Notes under the pieces: generated by a model
What the model was told of the DNA's origin: nothing
Database searches by the model: none
The model's input: the letters and a program-made list of their open reading frames with translations, nothing else
Source: Oligoflexales bacterium
GTDB lineage: Bacteria; Bdellovibrionota_B; Oligoflexia; Oligoflexales; JALZUQ01
Direction of reading: 5' to 3'
Length of the DNA: 53,683 nt
Assembly (NCBI GenBank): GCA_023301465.1
Contig: JALZUQ010000055.1
Location: 1 to 53,683 of the forward strand
Shown: in pieces, positions 25,510-34,434 of the stretch
Layout: each line of letters begins with the position of its first letter
Position numbering within the stretch: the first letter of the stretch is position 1
Made by a program: the position numbers and the translations under genes

Positions 25510-26503
25510 TAGAAGCAGTAGTCATAAAGACTATAAACTGAGTCAAATTCACACTCACGGGGTGAGCTTTTTAAACTCCACCACCACTAGTGGAATGATT
25601 TATGGTTTTCAAGACTCTTTGATGAATTTCTTCTTTGAAGAAAAAATTTCAAAAGTGAGAGCCGCTGGCCAAGAAGTAAAACGTTTGAGTGATACTAAGG
25701 TCACATTGGATGACTTAAAGCAACAGATCATAGGTGTGGATTTATTTGGATCGTCTGATGTTTTTGCGATTTCTAGTTTAGATAGCTACAAAAACAAAAA
25801 GCAAATTGTAGAGTGGTACAATCAAGAACAACCTAGTAACTTAATTTTAAAGTGTGTCTTAAAGTCTGTGAATAAGTTATTTGAGACTCTTTCAAAATCA
25901 CCTCAAAGCATCTTTTGTCCGAAGTCTTTTGCTGTGGATACCTGGGTTGGCTTTGTTTTAAAATATTATGCATTAAATATGAGCTCTGATGGCGTACAAA
26001 AGATCATAGAGGCCTCAGGTGAGGACACGTTAAAATCTGTACAAATTGCCAGAGACCTAAAGCTTCTTTCTGATGCATATGGTTCAGGCTCCAAAGAAAA
26101 GTGGGAAGTTTACCTGAGTGAAAAACATGGCGGTAAGTTGTTTGATATTGAATCATTATTGTTTCATGAGAAGTGGTCTGAGCTTCTTGACTTATTAGAG
26201 CATTTGCTTGCATCAGGAGTGTCTGAGTTGGTGGTACTCTCTGTATTTGCACGGCATTTTCGCAAGATGATTTCACTAAAGGGTGGAAGTAATCAAGATA
26301 TCCGTTTTCTGCCTCCTTCTGTACAGCGTCAACATGAGAACTTTGCAAAAAAATACTCAGCAGATGTTTTTGCAAAGGGGTTGGTAATATGTCAAAATAT
26401 AGACAATAAGTTCAAGAAATCTAAGAGGGATGGCATTGTCTGTTTTATTGAATTGCTTTCTATTTATCGTCGTCATGGTGCCGGCGACACTTCTAGGGTC
26501 TAA
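25502..26503 (+). CDS. holA: DNA polymerase III delta subunit-like protein
   Basis: 333 residues from ATG 25502, which overlaps the ribF stop by 8 bases. The layout matches HolA, the clamp-loader wrench: an N-terminal region with IYGFQDSLMNFFFEEKI, then VTLDDLKQQIIGVDLFGSSDVFAIS (HolA: LFxxxRxVxI), a helical middle with FAVDTWVGFVLKYYA, and the C-terminal collar helices (SELLDLLEHLLASGVSELVVLSVFARHFRKM and later QNIDNKFKKS). Sequence identity to HolA is low and no P-loop is present, as expected. ribF-holA adjacency is not standard. Confidence 0.65.
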   Translation: MSSRSSSHKDYKLSQIHTHGVSFLNSTTTSGMIYGFQDSLMNFFFEEKISKVRAAGQEVKRLSDTKVTLDDLKQQIIGVDLFGSSDVFAISSLDSYKNKKQIVEWYNQEQPSNLILKCVLKSVNKLFETLSKSPQSIFCPKSFAVDTWVGFVLKYYALNMSSDGVQKIIEASGEDTLKSVQIARDLKLLSDAYGSGSKEKWEVYLSEKHGGKLFDIESLLFHEKWSELLDLLEHLLASGVSELVVLSVFARHFRKMISLKGGSNQDIRFLPPSVQRQHENFAKKYSADVFAKGLVICQNIDNKFKKSKRDGIVCFIELLSIYRRHGAGDTSRV

Positions 26504-27359
26504 GCATAGGCTCATTAAAAGATCATTAGTGGATATCCCTGTTTATCAGGTAGGTGCTACTCATAACGGCGACTCCTATGTTGTTGGAGATCAATATTAT
26601 TTTGTGAGTGGTGAGAAACCAAAAAAATATAAAATTCCAAATAAACTTAAAGAAGATAAAAAGTGTTTTATACCTTTGGTGGATAAGTATCTAGTGTGCT
26701 TTGAAACCCATATATTGCTAGTGGGGTTAACGAAGAAACAAAGTATCACAAAATTCAATCTTAAGAAAATTGGACTCAACCCAGCAAAAAGTAAATATTC
26801 TTTTTTAAAACGAGGAAAGACAATCATTTTGTCGAACTTAGAGCACATTGCTGCAATACATTTGACTTCTAAGTCTATTAAGCTAATAAAAAAATTAGAG
26901 AATAATAAACATAAGCATATTACGACTTCAAACAGTCACCTTTGGTTTGCTGGCAATTATAGAGTCCACTCATACAATCCCACAAATCAAAGTGAGGCGA
27001 TGTTTTTTAAGAGCCCATGTGAAATTTCGAAGCTTGCAGTCTGGGATAAACAGCCTGTTGTAGTTTGTGCGAACACGGTGATTTTTTTAGATAAAGATGG
27101 TAAAAGCTCTCATAAAGTTAGCTTGAACGGTTCTGCTTTTATTAAAGATGCAATGTTCTCAAAAAATAAACACGTTTATTTAACGAGTGAAAATCAAATG
27201 TATGTGTATGATTTAGAGGCTAAAAATAAAGAAAATTTCCCTCTCTCTTCTTTAGACTATCAGTCATTAAGTTGGTTTGGCGAGGGTGACATTGCGGTGT
27301 GGCTTGGTGATCACATAGATTTTTTTGAGTCGAATTCTTTTGTTGTTAGTTTAAAGTGA
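26430..27359 (+). CDS. Exported beta-propeller-like protein, unknown
   Basis: 309 residues. The N-terminus MALSVLLNCFLFIVVMVPATLLG is a signal peptide or anchor. The rest shows repeating beta patterns with aromatic-Gly turns (GDQYYFVSGEKP, DKYLVCFETHILLV, KNKHVYLTSENQMYVYDLE, SWFGEGDIAVWLGDHIDFFE) that suggest a WD40/PQQ-like propeller. It overlaps holA by 74 bases from ATG 26430; ATG 26475 would shorten the overlap to 29 bases and truncate the signal. It lies just before the lytic transglycosylase gene and may act with it in the periplasm. Confidence 0.55.
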   Translation: MALSVLLNCFLFIVVMVPATLLGSKHRLIKRSLVDIPVYQVGATHNGDSYVVGDQYYFVSGEKPKKYKIPNKLKEDKKCFIPLVDKYLVCFETHILLVGLTKKQSITKFNLKKIGLNPAKSKYSFLKRGKTIILSNLEHIAAIHLTSKSIKLIKKLENNKHKHITTSNSHLWFAGNYRVHSYNPTNQSEAMFFKSPCEISKLAVWDKQPVVVCANTVIFLDKDGKSSHKVSLNGSAFIKDAMFSKNKHVYLTSENQMYVYDLEAKNKENFPLSSLDYQSLSWFGEGDIAVWLGDHIDFFESNSFVVSLK

Positions 27360-27369
27360 GTTAGGTTTT

Positions 27370-29646
27370 ATGAAGCATCAAGTTTTTTTATGTCTGTGTT
27401 GTGTGTCTTTTTTTATTGCTTGTGTGACAACATTGCCAAAGCTTGAGCAAATCCCTGTATCGAAAAATGCAATAGAGTCTACAAAAGAGATATGTGGAGA
27501 AAAATGTAATTTTTATCAAAAAGCTTTCACGCAATATCAAAATGATGATGAATCTGCTGCTCATGTAAAAGATTTAATTTATTTTGCTTATGGCGAGGCA
27601 ATGAATGAGCAACAAAATTATCAACAAGCTCTACTTCAGTTTAAGGCGGCGTATCAACTAGCTGATGATCATAAAAATGTGCGTGATGTTTATTTTGAGC
27701 ATATTTTAAAAACATCGAAACAACCTGATGTTCAAGTAAACCTCTCAGAGTTTGAAGGTGTGTTGAGCTCAAAACACTATAAAAAACTAGAAAAACAGAT
27801 ATCAACATCGGTTGTAAAAGAAGAAAAAATCAAAACAACAGATCAAAACTACGTCAGTTTTAATAGTTTAAATAAAGATCGTTTTTATGAGACCTCTATT
27901 AAGAAAAACTGCAAACGCAAGGTTCGTTTTTCAGACATCGAGCTTATTGTAAAAGAAGTTGAGAGATCACATAAAAAATACGTTGAAGCACGTCTTCTGG
28001 ATTGTCGTCATGAACACTCTAAGGCTAGCAAAGCGTATAAGAAGTTTATGAAGTCTGCGTCAAGCACTAGGGATTTGAGGACCTTGGGTTTTATAGCTGC
28101 ACTTCATTTTGCAAAAATGCAACGTCGAATTGGAAGGCGTAATCAAGCTGCCACCACTTATAAAACGTTAATGAGCTTTGTCTATAAAGGATTAAACCCA
28201 AGCATGTTTCAGTCTAGGTGGGACATGGAAAAAAAGATAATGAACAACGCACTTTGGGCTGGCAGGTATCAAGTTGTGGCAAGAAATCTGGCTTCTGCAG
28301 AGCAATTTACAAAGTACGCTATTAGTGCCGTAAAAAAGAACTTGCGATTGTACAAAGGAAGTAAGGTTCAACGAGCTTTAGCAGAGTTTTTAGTTGAGGG
28401 TTATCATATCTTGGCTTTTAGAATTGAGGTTGAACGTAAAAACTATGCTTCTGCCATCCAGTATGCTGAACTTGCTGTAAAAGAAAAAAGAGTTACCAAT
28501 AAGTGGAACGCAAGAAATGCTTGGTTACATGGTTTTTACTATCATTTAAATAAAAACCCAAAACGAGCTCTTCAAATATGGCGGGATCAAAGCGTTGTGA
28601 TTTCAAGAAGTCCTGTCTATCACAAAAAACTTCTTTTTTGGCAAGGTAAGCTAGCATATAAGCTCGGTTATTTAGATAAAGCAAAGAAGTTTCAAGCAGA
28701 GCTGAACAAAGAGTTCCCATTAAGCTTTTACAGTATGGTAGACGCAAAAAACCGGCGTTTTCGTTTCTCAGATTCTCATTTTATTCAAAGCCTTGGAGAG
28801 TTGATAAATAAAAAAGACTCGAAAGAGAAAACACTTGAAGCGAGTATTGTTGATTATAGGTCAAGTGATTCAGATTTTTTAGTTCATGATATCCGGGCTC
28901 AATATGGAAATATTCAAGGTGCATCACAAAAATTAATGGCGTCTGTTTTAAAAGATTTTCGTTACCATGTTAGAGATAACTATAAGGTTTCAAAAAACCC
29001 AGAGCCTTTTATTTATATCGCAAGGCTTATGAGCAAAAACAACGTTGCCGATCAATCTATTTATATTTCAAGTGTTCTTTCACGTACGCATGAAGACTTT
29101 TGGCAAAATTATCCGAAACAACTTTTTGTTTATTTTCCGAGGCCATTTATTGATAAGTATAAGAAACACTCGAGAAACATAGATGTTCAAACTCTTTTGG
29201 CAATCTCACACCAAGAGTCAAGGTTCTCTCCTTGGGTAGAGTCGGCAGCAAACGCTATTGGTTTGATGCAAGTCATTGTACCAACAGCAAAACGTTATCT
29301 AAAAAGAGGTCAGTCATATCAAAAAATTTCAGAGTTACTTCGTGAGCCAGATACAAATATCAAAGTAGGCTCTGCCTATATTCGAGAATTAAAAGCTCGT
29401 TTTCGAGGAAACCTAATGGCAACAGTTGGATCATATAACGCTGGTGAATTAATGATGATTAAGTGGATGAAAAGGCGAGCTCATAAAGATCATTTAACTC
29501 AGTTGGAGCTAGTTCCTTTTGGAGAAACACAAGGTTACATTAGGAAGGTTCTGAGGAATTATCTGGCTTATAAAGTCCTATATGAGAAGCCCGTTACTTC
29601 TAAAAAACTATCTTATAGATTAAATTTTGAGCATCCCAAGATTTAA
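27370..29646 (+). CDS. slt: Lipoprotein soluble lytic murein transglycosylase
   Basis: 758 residues. The lipoprotein signal MKHQVFLCLCCVSFFIAC ends in a lipobox (FIAC, Cys18). The long helical superhelix (TPR-like, about 60-560) is typical of Slt70-type enzymes. The catalytic goose-lysozyme-like domain is at the C-terminus: ISHQESRFSPWVESAANAIG with catalytic Glu near 616, LMQVIVPTAKR, DPxTNI-like EPDTNIKVGSAYI, and SYNAGE. It cleaves peptidoglycan, leaving 1,6-anhydro ends. Lipid anchoring is unusual for Slt70 itself but known among MltC/MltE-type relatives. Confidence 0.93.
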   Translation: MKHQVFLCLCCVSFFIACVTTLPKLEQIPVSKNAIESTKEICGEKCNFYQKAFTQYQNDDESAAHVKDLIYFAYGEAMNEQQNYQQALLQFKAAYQLADDHKNVRDVYFEHILKTSKQPDVQVNLSEFEGVLSSKHYKKLEKQISTSVVKEEKIKTTDQNYVSFNSLNKDRFYETSIKKNCKRKVRFSDIELIVKEVERSHKKYVEARLLDCRHEHSKASKAYKKFMKSASSTRDLRTLGFIAALHFAKMQRRIGRRNQAATTYKTLMSFVYKGLNPSMFQSRWDMEKKIMNNALWAGRYQVVARNLASAEQFTKYAISAVKKNLRLYKGSKVQRALAEFLVEGYHILAFRIEVERKNYASAIQYAELAVKEKRVTNKWNARNAWLHGFYYHLNKNPKRALQIWRDQSVVISRSPVYHKKLLFWQGKLAYKLGYLDKAKKFQAELNKEFPLSFYSMVDAKNRRFRFSDSHFIQSLGELINKKDSKEKTLEASIVDYRSSDSDFLVHDIRAQYGNIQGASQKLMASVLKDFRYHVRDNYKVSKNPEPFIYIARLMSKNNVADQSIYISSVLSRTHEDFWQNYPKQLFVYFPRPFIDKYKKHSRNIDVQTLLAISHQESRFSPWVESAANAIGLMQVIVPTAKRYLKRGQSYQKISELLREPDTNIKVGSAYIRELKARFRGNLMATVGSYNAGELMMIKWMKRRAHKDHLTQLELVPFGETQGYIRKVLRNYLAYKVLYEKPVTSKKLSYRLNFEHPKI

Positions 29647-29759
29647 ACACTCTTTTAACTTTTAAACTTCATTGAATATAGTAGGATATAGCTGCTGAAT
29701 AAAGAGGCTTGGCCATATTGTGATGATATGGGATGAGTGTTGATCATGAGGAGTTATGG

Positions 29760-29915
29760 ATGAACGTATCAACTGAAAAACTACCAGAACATTCCCGTCG
29801 TGAAGCTATTGGCTGGCTTTCGATTTTAATGTTTATGTTCTTGTACCCACTCATGTTTTTTGCGTGTGTGTTTTTTCCAATTTGGATGGGATGGACGGGT
29901 TGGACAGCGTCTTAA
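29760..29915 (+). CDS. Small membrane protein upstream of ctaB
   Basis: 51 residues from ATG 29760, chosen because GAGGAG lies 6 bases upstream; the frame also has ATG 29733. The protein has a short polar N-terminus (MNVSTEKLPEHSRREAIGW) and one or two hydrophobic segments ending WMGWTGWTAS. It overlaps the start of ctaB. By position it may be an assembly or accessory peptide for the cytochrome oxidase branch; I recognise no family. Confidence 0.55.
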   Translation: MNVSTEKLPEHSRREAIGWLSILMFMFLYPLMFFACVFFPIWMGWTGWTAS

Positions 29916-30805
29916 ATCAAACGGACTTATCCTCACAAAGTGCTTGGAAAAGTTTTTATAAACTAACCAAACCAACAATTGCAATGTTGGTTGTAGTGAC
30001 TGCTGCACCTTCAATGCTAATTGCTTCTACTGAGCTACCATCATTTACCCTAATGATTGCAACGCTCTTTGGAACATTGTTGGTTGCGGGATCTGCTGGT
30101 GCGTTTAATCAAATCGTTGATATCGATATTGATCGTAAGATGGCACGTACTCAAAAGCGTCCTCTTCCTTTAGGTAGTTTATCACTAGAAAAAGCAACAA
30201 TTTACGCAGCGTTGATTGGTGTCTTAGGGTTTTGTTTACTTTACTTTTTGGCAAACCCACTGACAGCTTGGATTAGTTTGTCTTCTCATTTATTTTATGT
30301 CTTTGTTTATACGTCGTTTCTAAAAAAACGAACGGTGCAAAATATTGTTATCGGTGGAGCAGCGGGAGCTGTAGGGCCTTTAATCGGTTGGGCTGCTGTT
30401 GCAAATAACTTGAGTTCTTTGCCGTGGTTGTTCTTTTTATTGATCTTTCTTTGGACGCCTCCTCATTTTTGGGCTTTAGCGATTAAGTATAAAGATGATT
30501 ATGCCAAGGCAAATATTCCAATGTTGCCATGTGTGAAAGGGGTAGAAAATACTCGTTTTCAAATTCTGATGTATTCTGCTCTTTTGGTGGTTCTACATGG
30601 TGTCTTCTTCGCTTACTCCAGTATTAGTTTTATTTGTAGTCTTACAATGATGGTTTTTGGGCTAGTGTTTTTGTTTTATGCTGGTGTTCTATATATTCGT
30701 AAAACAAACAAAGATGCCATGAAGCTTTTTATTTACTCTTGTTTTTATATGCTGTTAGTTTTTGCTGTTTTGTTAATTGATCAAATTGTCCTTAAAATTA
30801 TTTGA
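29891..30805 (+). CDS. ctaB: Protoheme IX farnesyltransferase (heme O synthase)
   Basis: About 304 residues from ATG 29891 (the frame is open to 29864). A multi-pass membrane prenyltransferase that farnesylates heme B for cytochrome oxidase. The motifs NQIVDIDIDRKMARTQKRPLP (Asp-rich prenyl-diphosphate site), YTSFLKKRTVQNIVIGGAAG, WTPPHFWALAI and YAKANIPMLP are those of CtaB/CyoE. The start overlaps the small membrane-protein gene and the stop overlaps the next start (TGATG), making a coupled run. Confidence 0.95.
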   Translation: MDGLDSVLNQTDLSSQSAWKSFYKLTKPTIAMLVVVTAAPSMLIASTELPSFTLMIATLFGTLLVAGSAGAFNQIVDIDIDRKMARTQKRPLPLGSLSLEKATIYAALIGVLGFCLLYFLANPLTAWISLSSHLFYVFVYTSFLKKRTVQNIVIGGAAGAVGPLIGWAAVANNLSSLPWLFFLLIFLWTPPHFWALAIKYKDDYAKANIPMLPCVKGVENTRFQILMYSALLVVLHGVFFAYSSISFICSLTMMVFGLVFLFYAGVLYIRKTNKDAMKLFIYSCFYMLLVFAVLLIDQIVLKII

Positions 30806-31731
30806 TGAAGTCTTTTTATTTGGCAGTCGCTGCCAAAAGTTTTCAAAAAAACGATAGTTTAATGAATTACCTTCAGTCCTCTCTTAAGAAGATTCCTTTC
30901 AATATCAAAGTTAAAGCTATAACGAACCTTTCTGAAGCAAAGGATGCACAAGCTATTCTTTTGGGTAAGCAGTTGTTGGGTCAAGACGAGCTTAAGTTTT
31001 TGAAGTCTTTGAAAGTGGTTTCAAAATATGGTGTTGGCTTAGATAATGTTTCTTTAGAACCCCTTGCCGAGAATTCCGTAGATCTTTTATTTGCTCCGGG
31101 AGTGAACGCCTCTTATGTTGCTGAACACGCTCTAGGCCTGACACTAAGCTTGTTGCGTGGGATTACACATAACCACCATAAACTCAATCAAGGGGTCTGG
31201 CATAAAAACGGTGGTTCTTCTTTGTTTCGTAAGAAGGTTTTTATCATTGGGCTCGGTGCTGTTGGTCTTGAAGTAGCTAGGTTATTTGCGGGTTTTGATT
31301 GTGAGCTTGGTTACCATGATATTAGAAATAGAGAAGATGAAGCACTAAAGGCTGGTTGCAAGAATTTTAGTCTGCATGATGGTCTAAAGTGGTGTGATAT
31401 TGCCACGCTTCATGTTTCTAAAAACCCTAGTAGTTTAAAGATGATATCAAGTTTAGAGTTGAGTTTTCTGAAAGATAAAGTACTCATTAACACCTCGCGT
31501 GGCGGGGTTATTCACCAAGAAGCTTTATTGACGCAGCTGAAGTCTTCAAATCTACGAGCAGCTTTGGACGTATTTGAATCTGAGCCCTTAATTTCAGACC
31601 ATGAGTTCATGGGGTTAGAGAACATTGTTTTAACGCCTCATACTGCTGCAAATAGCGTTGAGAGCCAGTGGGCGATGGGGGTGGCATCGGTGGACTTGCT
31701 TTGTGAGTGGTTCCAAGGTAATCAGCTATAA
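30805..31731 (+). CDS. D-isomer-specific 2-hydroxyacid dehydrogenase
   Basis: 308 residues from ATG 30805, one base inside the ctaB stop. SKYGVGLDNVSL matches the substrate loop of phosphoglycerate dehydrogenases. FIIGLGAVGLEVARLF is the NAD-binding GxGxxG. The catalytic Arg (LINTSRGGVIHQEAL), Glu (ALDVFESEPL) and His (LTPHTAANS) are all present. It lacks the C-terminal ACT domain of SerA, so the substrate is not certain: 3-phosphoglycerate or another 2-hydroxyacid. It is embedded between heme O and quinone prenylation genes. Confidence 0.85.
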   Translation: MKSFYLAVAAKSFQKNDSLMNYLQSSLKKIPFNIKVKAITNLSEAKDAQAILLGKQLLGQDELKFLKSLKVVSKYGVGLDNVSLEPLAENSVDLLFAPGVNASYVAEHALGLTLSLLRGITHNHHKLNQGVWHKNGGSSLFRKKVFIIGLGAVGLEVARLFAGFDCELGYHDIRNREDEALKAGCKNFSLHDGLKWCDIATLHVSKNPSSLKMISSLELSFLKDKVLINTSRGGVIHQEALLTQLKSSNLRAALDVFESEPLISDHEFMGLENIVLTPHTAANSVESQWAMGVASVDLLCEWFQGNQL

Positions 31732-31732
31732 T

Positions 31733-32605
31733 ATGAGTACTTTTGCTACAAGTTCATCCGCATTTTTTAAAGATATCAAAATATCTCACGCTATCTTTGC
31801 CATGCCATTTGCTTTGTCCTTGTTCGTTTTGCCGGAGATAACTTGGAGCTTTCAGCAGTTCTTATGGATTGTATTTTGCGTATTTTGTGCAAGAAGCTTT
31901 GCAATGGGTGTGAACCGTTATTTGGACAGAGATATTGACGCTCTCAACCAAAGAACCTCAAAAAGAAAACTTGCAGACAACTTAAATTTCATTAATGCCT
32001 ATAAGCTCTATATTCTTTTATTCGGATCTTTGTTTATTGTGAGCTCCTTTTGCCTTAGCACCCTTTGTGGCATCTTGAGTATTCCTGTCTTGTTGTTTCT
32101 TGGGTTTTACTCACAGTTAAAACGATTTTTCCATGGAACGCATTTTTATTTAGGTATTTGTTTAGGGTTGTCCCCAATGGCAGTATCTGTTGCGGTTACT
32201 GGAAGTATCAATGTTGAGTCTATGCTCATTGCTGGAGTAGTTGCTTTTTGGGTAGCTGGGTTTGATATTTTTTATAGTTTGCAAGATAGGGTTTTTGACG
32301 TGAAACATAACCTAAAAAGCATACCAGCTTTGTTAGGTTCAAAAAAATCTATCCTTGTTGCTTCTCTGAGTTTTTTAATAAGTTTATCTCTATTGGTTTG
32401 CTTTGGGATTTACCGTGAAAGTGGGTATGTTTATTTCCTTCATGTCTTGTTAGTGGCTTGCATTTTTATAGGTGAAATATATCTGGTCTTAAGAAGCATA
32501 AAAGGAAAACCACTCGTGTCTTTAGCAGGTATTTTCTTTTATTTTAATATGTGGGTAGGGTTGATTTTCATCAGTGGGTTATATTTAGACGGAGCTCTAA
32601 GATGA
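31733..32605 (+). CDS. UbiA-type prenyltransferase (probable menaquinone step)
   Basis: 290 residues from ATG 31733, one base after the previous stop. It is multi-pass, with the two Asp-rich motifs of the family: NRYLDRDIDALNQRT and YSLQDRVFDVKH. UbiA prenylates 4-hydroxybenzoate; in bacteria that use the futalosine route the relative MqnP prenylates the dihydroxynaphthoate precursor. Because mqnC is in this window and a UbiX-like gene follows with overlap (ATGA), I favour the MqnP role. That assignment is inference; the prenyltransferase identity is clear. Confidence 0.88.
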   Translation: MSTFATSSSAFFKDIKISHAIFAMPFALSLFVLPEITWSFQQFLWIVFCVFCARSFAMGVNRYLDRDIDALNQRTSKRKLADNLNFINAYKLYILLFGSLFIVSSFCLSTLCGILSIPVLLFLGFYSQLKRFFHGTHFYLGICLGLSPMAVSVAVTGSINVESMLIAGVVAFWVAGFDIFYSLQDRVFDVKHNLKSIPALLGSKKSILVASLSFLISLSLLVCFGIYRESGYVYFLHVLLVACIFIGEIYLVLRSIKGKPLVSLAGIFFYFNMWVGLIFISGLYLDGALR

Positions 32606-33201
32606 AGATAGCTATTGGAATTACAGGTGCATCCGGAAGCATTTATGCAGATAAACTCATTTCTGCATTAGAGCCAAAAGTTGACAGAATATACATCATG
32701 CTTACAAAAGCTGGGTCACAGGTTTGTGCTCACGAACTTGCATCTACTCCTGAGTCACTTTTATATAAAATCGTTACTGGTAAAGCTTCCTTAGATAAAA
32801 ATTCCAAAATTAAAGTTTTTTCTCCTGATAATCTATTTGCTCCTATTGCATCTGGAAGCTCAGCTCCAGACCGTATGGTTGTGGTCCCATGCTCAATGGG
32901 GACGCTCTCAAGGATTGCCCACGGAAACTCGGGAAATCTCATCGAGAGGTCCGCTGACGTCATGATGAAGCAAAGAAAGCCATTGATTTTAGTGCCAAGA
33001 GAAACACCCCTTAATAGTATTCACCTAGAGAACATGCTAAAACTATCAAGAAATCAAGTAGTTATACTCCCACCGGTGCCCGGGTTTTACCACCAACCAA
33101 CTTCAATGGAAGATTTAGTGGATTTTGTTACTGGTAAAATCCTTGACTCTTTAGAGATTGAACATAAGTTATATCCTAGATGGAATGAAAAAAGCATCTA
33201 A
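32602..33201 (+). CDS. ubiX: UbiX-like flavin prenyltransferase
   Basis: 199 residues from ATG 32602, overlapping the UbiA-like stop by four bases. IAIGITGASGSIYADKLI is the FMN-binding start. IASGSSAPDRMVVVPCSMGTLSRIAHG, LIERSADVMMKQRKPLILVPRETPLN and ILPPVPGFYHQPTS are family hallmarks. It makes prenylated FMN for a UbiD-type decarboxylase; in the futalosine menaquinone route the pair is often called MqnL/MqnM. No UbiD-like gene is in the window. Confidence 0.93.
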   Translation: MKIAIGITGASGSIYADKLISALEPKVDRIYIMLTKAGSQVCAHELASTPESLLYKIVTGKASLDKNSKIKVFSPDNLFAPIASGSSAPDRMVVVPCSMGTLSRIAHGNSGNLIERSADVMMKQRKPLILVPRETPLNSIHLENMLKLSRNQVVILPPVPGFYHQPTSMEDLVDFVTGKILDSLEIEHKLYPRWNEKSI

Positions 33202-33241
33202 GCTAAAATAGAAAAGTAACTCAAAGAAAAGAGACGAGATC

Positions 33242-33661
33242 ATGGAAGTACTTCAAGGCGTAAGATTCACAGAAAAAGCAGATGGAAGCTGGGAAGCTGT
33301 TCACGAAGCATCTGGCAAAGTTTCTCATGGTCTCAGCGAAGCTGAAGCAACCGATAGTATGAAAGCTCTTCTTGAGATGAATGATCAAGGGCAGTTCACG
33401 GAGCCTTTAACCAGCGATCAATTCACTGGTTTACAACATGATATTGCTTTGTTCTTAGAAGGGCATGTCTCCAAGCAGCTTGCAATTCACAGTGGCTTTG
33501 CAAGGCTTGAGTCTTTTGAGAGTGGTGTTGCTTTTATTAAATTAGGTGGCGGTTGCAGTGGTTGTCCGTCTTCTGCGATTACTTTGATTAATGGCGTAAA
33601 GAATGAGCTTCAGGAGAAGTTTGGTGAAGACGTTGTTGCGGATGTTGCTCCTAGTATTTGA
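33242..33661 (+). CDS. NifU C-terminal-domain iron-sulfur scaffold protein
   Basis: 139 residues. The C-terminal half is the NifU domain: SGFARLESFESGVAFIKLGGGCSGCPSSAITL with the cluster-binding CxxC. The N-terminal 60 residues are a small alpha/beta part (FTEKADGSWEAVHEASGKVS) of unknown role. It would carry or transfer an Fe-S cluster. GAGACGAGATC before the ATG is a weak ribosome binding site. It follows the quinone genes by 40 bases and is ended by a terminator at 33776. Confidence 0.88.
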   Translation: MEVLQGVRFTEKADGSWEAVHEASGKVSHGLSEAEATDSMKALLEMNDQGQFTEPLTSDQFTGLQHDIALFLEGHVSKQLAIHSGFARLESFESGVAFIKLGGGCSGCPSSAITLINGVKNELQEKFGEDVVADVAPSI

Positions 33662-33775
33662 ATAAAATGTCAAAACATCGAAGATGAGTCAGATAATTAT
33701 TTTTAGATTTACCTGACTTAGTGAAAAACATTGTAAGTTTTGGGTTTTTTGAGCTTAAAAATGAGAAATTATTAA

Positions 33776-33805
33776 AACGCCAGGTGCAGACTTGGTGTTT
33801 TTTTT
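33776..33805 (+). terminator. Terminator after the NifU-like gene
   Basis: AACGCCAGG (33776-33784) pairs with CTTGGTGTT (33791-33799), with two G-U pairs, and is followed by a run of T. It lies 115 bases after the stop. Confidence 0.65.
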
Positions 33806-33989
33806 ATTTTGAGGGGGGAAAACAAATCTGATTTTAGTGTCATGATCAATAGGTGAAGCCATTGTTTTGAAGGTGTTTCGAGTATAGGTCAAAAGCAAAA
33901 AACAAAATAGTATGCTGTCTGGGTTTATTTAGGTTCTGATGACTAATAGACTACTATCAATTAGTGAGTGACGTTATTTGCTATATATT

Positions 33990-34017
33990 AAAGCCTCGCT
34001 ATATTAGCGAGGCTTTT
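33990..34017. terminator. Symmetric terminator hairpin
   Basis: AAAGCCTCGCTA-tat-TAGCGAGGCTTT is a perfect stem with a T-rich plus-strand tail. It sits between the NifU-like gene and the decayed dehydratase fragment and could act on transcripts from either side. Confidence 0.75.
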
Positions 34018-34045
34018 CTTATTGATGAGACTGAGGAAATGGTGC

Positions 34046-34405
34046 TTATGAATGTTTAAGCCGTTTACCTTCTTTTTTAATATTTTGATAGCCAGTCTTT
34101 CGCAGTCCATCAACGATATTTTCTTTGTGCTTAACATCTGTTGTTTCAATATCGCAAAAACAGTCTACTTCGTAGTAATCACTAGATGAGAAAGTTCGGT
34201 TATGTTCTAGTCCACCCACTAGCAATATCTGTTAGCGTCAAAGTACACGCAAATTCACCTGTCAAACTACTGTCATAATGAGCCACGCAGTCTATCTCAT
34301 CGTGGTCCAGCTCCGTTGGAGTCACTCCCAAGACTCGAATGGGGATCGATTCGGGTTAGCTAATGAGTTTGCTTTGTCAGGAATGGTGAAAGCCCCTAAG
34401 TTCTC
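34046..34405 (-). pseudogene. Decayed second copy of the threonine dehydratase 3' end
   Basis: Bases 34046-34209 match 35333-35496 of the intact gene almost base for base. They keep the reading frame for about 53 codons to a stop, with eight or so amino-acid changes (for example ETTDVKHKENIVDGLRKTGY here against ETTDAKHKESIVDGLRKAGY). A second block, near 34356-34405, matches 35549-35597 (TTTGTCAGGAATGGTGA). The roughly 150 bases between the two blocks are unrelated and replace about 55 bases of the intact gene. No start or catalytic domain remains. It lies 225 to 390 bases upstream of the pilin gene. Confidence 0.85.
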
Positions 34406-34434
34406 AAGCTATTAAGCCCTAAAGAAATTGAGTT

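Larger units (their letters stand above)
33806..34434. other. Long intergenic region
   Basis: Apart from the hairpin at 33990 and the dehydratase fragment, this stretch has no coding frame that I can support. The block at about 34210-34355 is of unknown origin and holds the short inverted pair CGAAT/ATTCG near 34338-34352. Confidence 0.45.
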
